Assembly (NCBI GenBank): GCA_047975545.1
Contig: JBKEDS010000045.1
Span: forward strand, 1-35,494
Direction: 5' to 3'
Origin: JBKEDS01 sp047975545
GTDB taxonomy: Bacteria > Bacteroidota > Bacteroidia > Flavobacteriales > Flavobacteriaceae
Length of the DNA stretch: 35,494 nt
Positions 34,955-35,494 of this stretch are shown piece by piece. The position numbers and the translations under genes are program-made. The notes beneath the pieces are model-generated. The model was not told where the DNA came from and ran no database searches. It saw only the letters and a list, made by a program, of their open reading frames with translations. Every line of letters starts with the position of its first letter. Within the stretch, counting starts at the first letter, position 1.

Positions 34955-35494
34955 TTAGTTTTTCAATTTGGGCCTACAAAATATTAAAGCAAACGTGAAT
35001 GTTAGGTACATACAAATATTGGAAAACAAGTAAATAAACATTCGTATTTTTAGGTACTTCAAATCCCTTACGCCTTCTTCTACATTATAATTGCCATAAA
35101 TATCGTAAAACACGATTGGGGTAATAATAAGCCACCACATAAATATGGCTACCGAAACATAAAAATTAAAAGATGTATAAAAGGTTAAAAGCTTGTCGCT
35201 TTGTAAAATTTCGACAAAATAAAAAACCGAACATAAAAAAACAATAACCGATCCAAAAACACTTATGGCAGGAAAAAAACTATTAAAAAAAGTATTCCAA
35301 TTACGTAGTATGTATACTACCGAAAACCCTACAAAAGCTAATAGTGCATATTTTAAAATACGTTTAAACCACTTATTTGTTAAAATAAGCTGATAATAAC
35401 AGCCTAAAAACAAAATAGCACCTATTTTCCAATACAGGGTAGACCACCAATAGTTTTTCTCGAAAGGTGTATCTATTAAAAATTCAAAAAAACA
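34955..35494 (-). CDS. Integral membrane protein (5' end outside window)
   Basis: The frame is open from the stop codon at 34955 to the right edge, giving at least 179 residues. A TTG at 35413 is in frame but the 27 codons upstream of it also read through (such as KNYWWSTLYWKIG), so the true start lies beyond the edge. The visible part has about five hydrophobic helices and a lysine-rich C-terminus, and no recognised domain. It sits 9 bp before the histidine kinase gene and is likely co-transcribed, which suggests a membrane sensing or partner role. That role is inferred from position only. Confidence 0.8.
   Translation of the reverse strand, partial: CFFEFLIDTPFEKNYWWSTLYWKIGAILFLGCYYQLILTNKWFKRILKYALLAFVGFSVVYILRNWNTFFNSFFPAISVFGSVIVFLCSVFYFVEILQSDKLLTFYTSFNFYVSVAIFMWWLIITPIVFYDIYGNYNVEEGVRDLKYLKIRMFIYLFSNICMYLTFTFALIFCRPKLKN

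Noticed and set aside
34955..35413. Complete 152-residue membrane protein starting at TTG 35413
   Set aside because: The same frame reads through to the window edge with membrane-protein-like sequence, so the gene is longer and cut by the edge.

Overview
The window is chromosomal DNA from a member of the Bacteroidota, most likely a marine or plant-polymer-degrading Flavobacteriia. The evidence is a SusC/SusD pair with an ECF sigma/FecR regulator, many lipoproteins with a cysteine lipobox, promoter-like TAnnTTTG boxes instead of E. coli -10 boxes, and a Reg_prop-type ligand-binding sensor. No tRNA, rRNA, CRISPR array, prophage or complete insertion sequence was seen.

Left two thirds (about 24.6 kb down to 4.5 kb, all on the minus strand): one long co-directional cluster. 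In transcription order it holds an ECF sigma factor, a FecR anti-sigma factor, a SusC receptor with an N-terminal STN signalling domain, SusD, a lipoprotein resembling the Peptidase_Mx1 family but with its HExxH zinc motif replaced, a 491-residue Ig-like lipoprotein, a two-domain M16 metallopeptidase, three exported thioredoxin-fold proteins in tandem, and a second M16 metallopeptidase. I read this as an outer-membrane uptake and periplasmic processing locus for a peptide substrate, possibly disulfide-containing, under self-sensing sigma/anti-sigma control. Two copies of a 125-126 bp MITE-like element with 11-bp terminal inverted repeats sit inside the cluster, one before susC and one between two thioredoxin genes. 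Another intergenic space in the cluster has a perfect 10-bp hairpin.

Far left (4.35 kb to the edge, minus strand): a GH2 glycosidase with its own promoter-like sequence, followed closely by the 5' part of a Reg_prop sensor/regulator that runs off the window. This looks like a small carbohydrate-responsive unit.

Right third: mostly housekeeping genes. A probable rRNA methyltransferase (RlmI type) and dnaK lie on the minus strand, dnaK with a terminator and a sigma-54-like promoter candidate. On the plus strand are a small collagen-motif lipoprotein, L-serine dehydratase, a GH28 glycosidase lipoprotein with a LacI-type operator candidate, panB, an unrecognised secreted protein that appears to start at TTG, and an RluA-family pseudouridine synthase. 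The window ends with a minus-strand NarL-type histidine kinase that lacks a periplasmic sensor, preceded by a membrane protein cut by the right edge.
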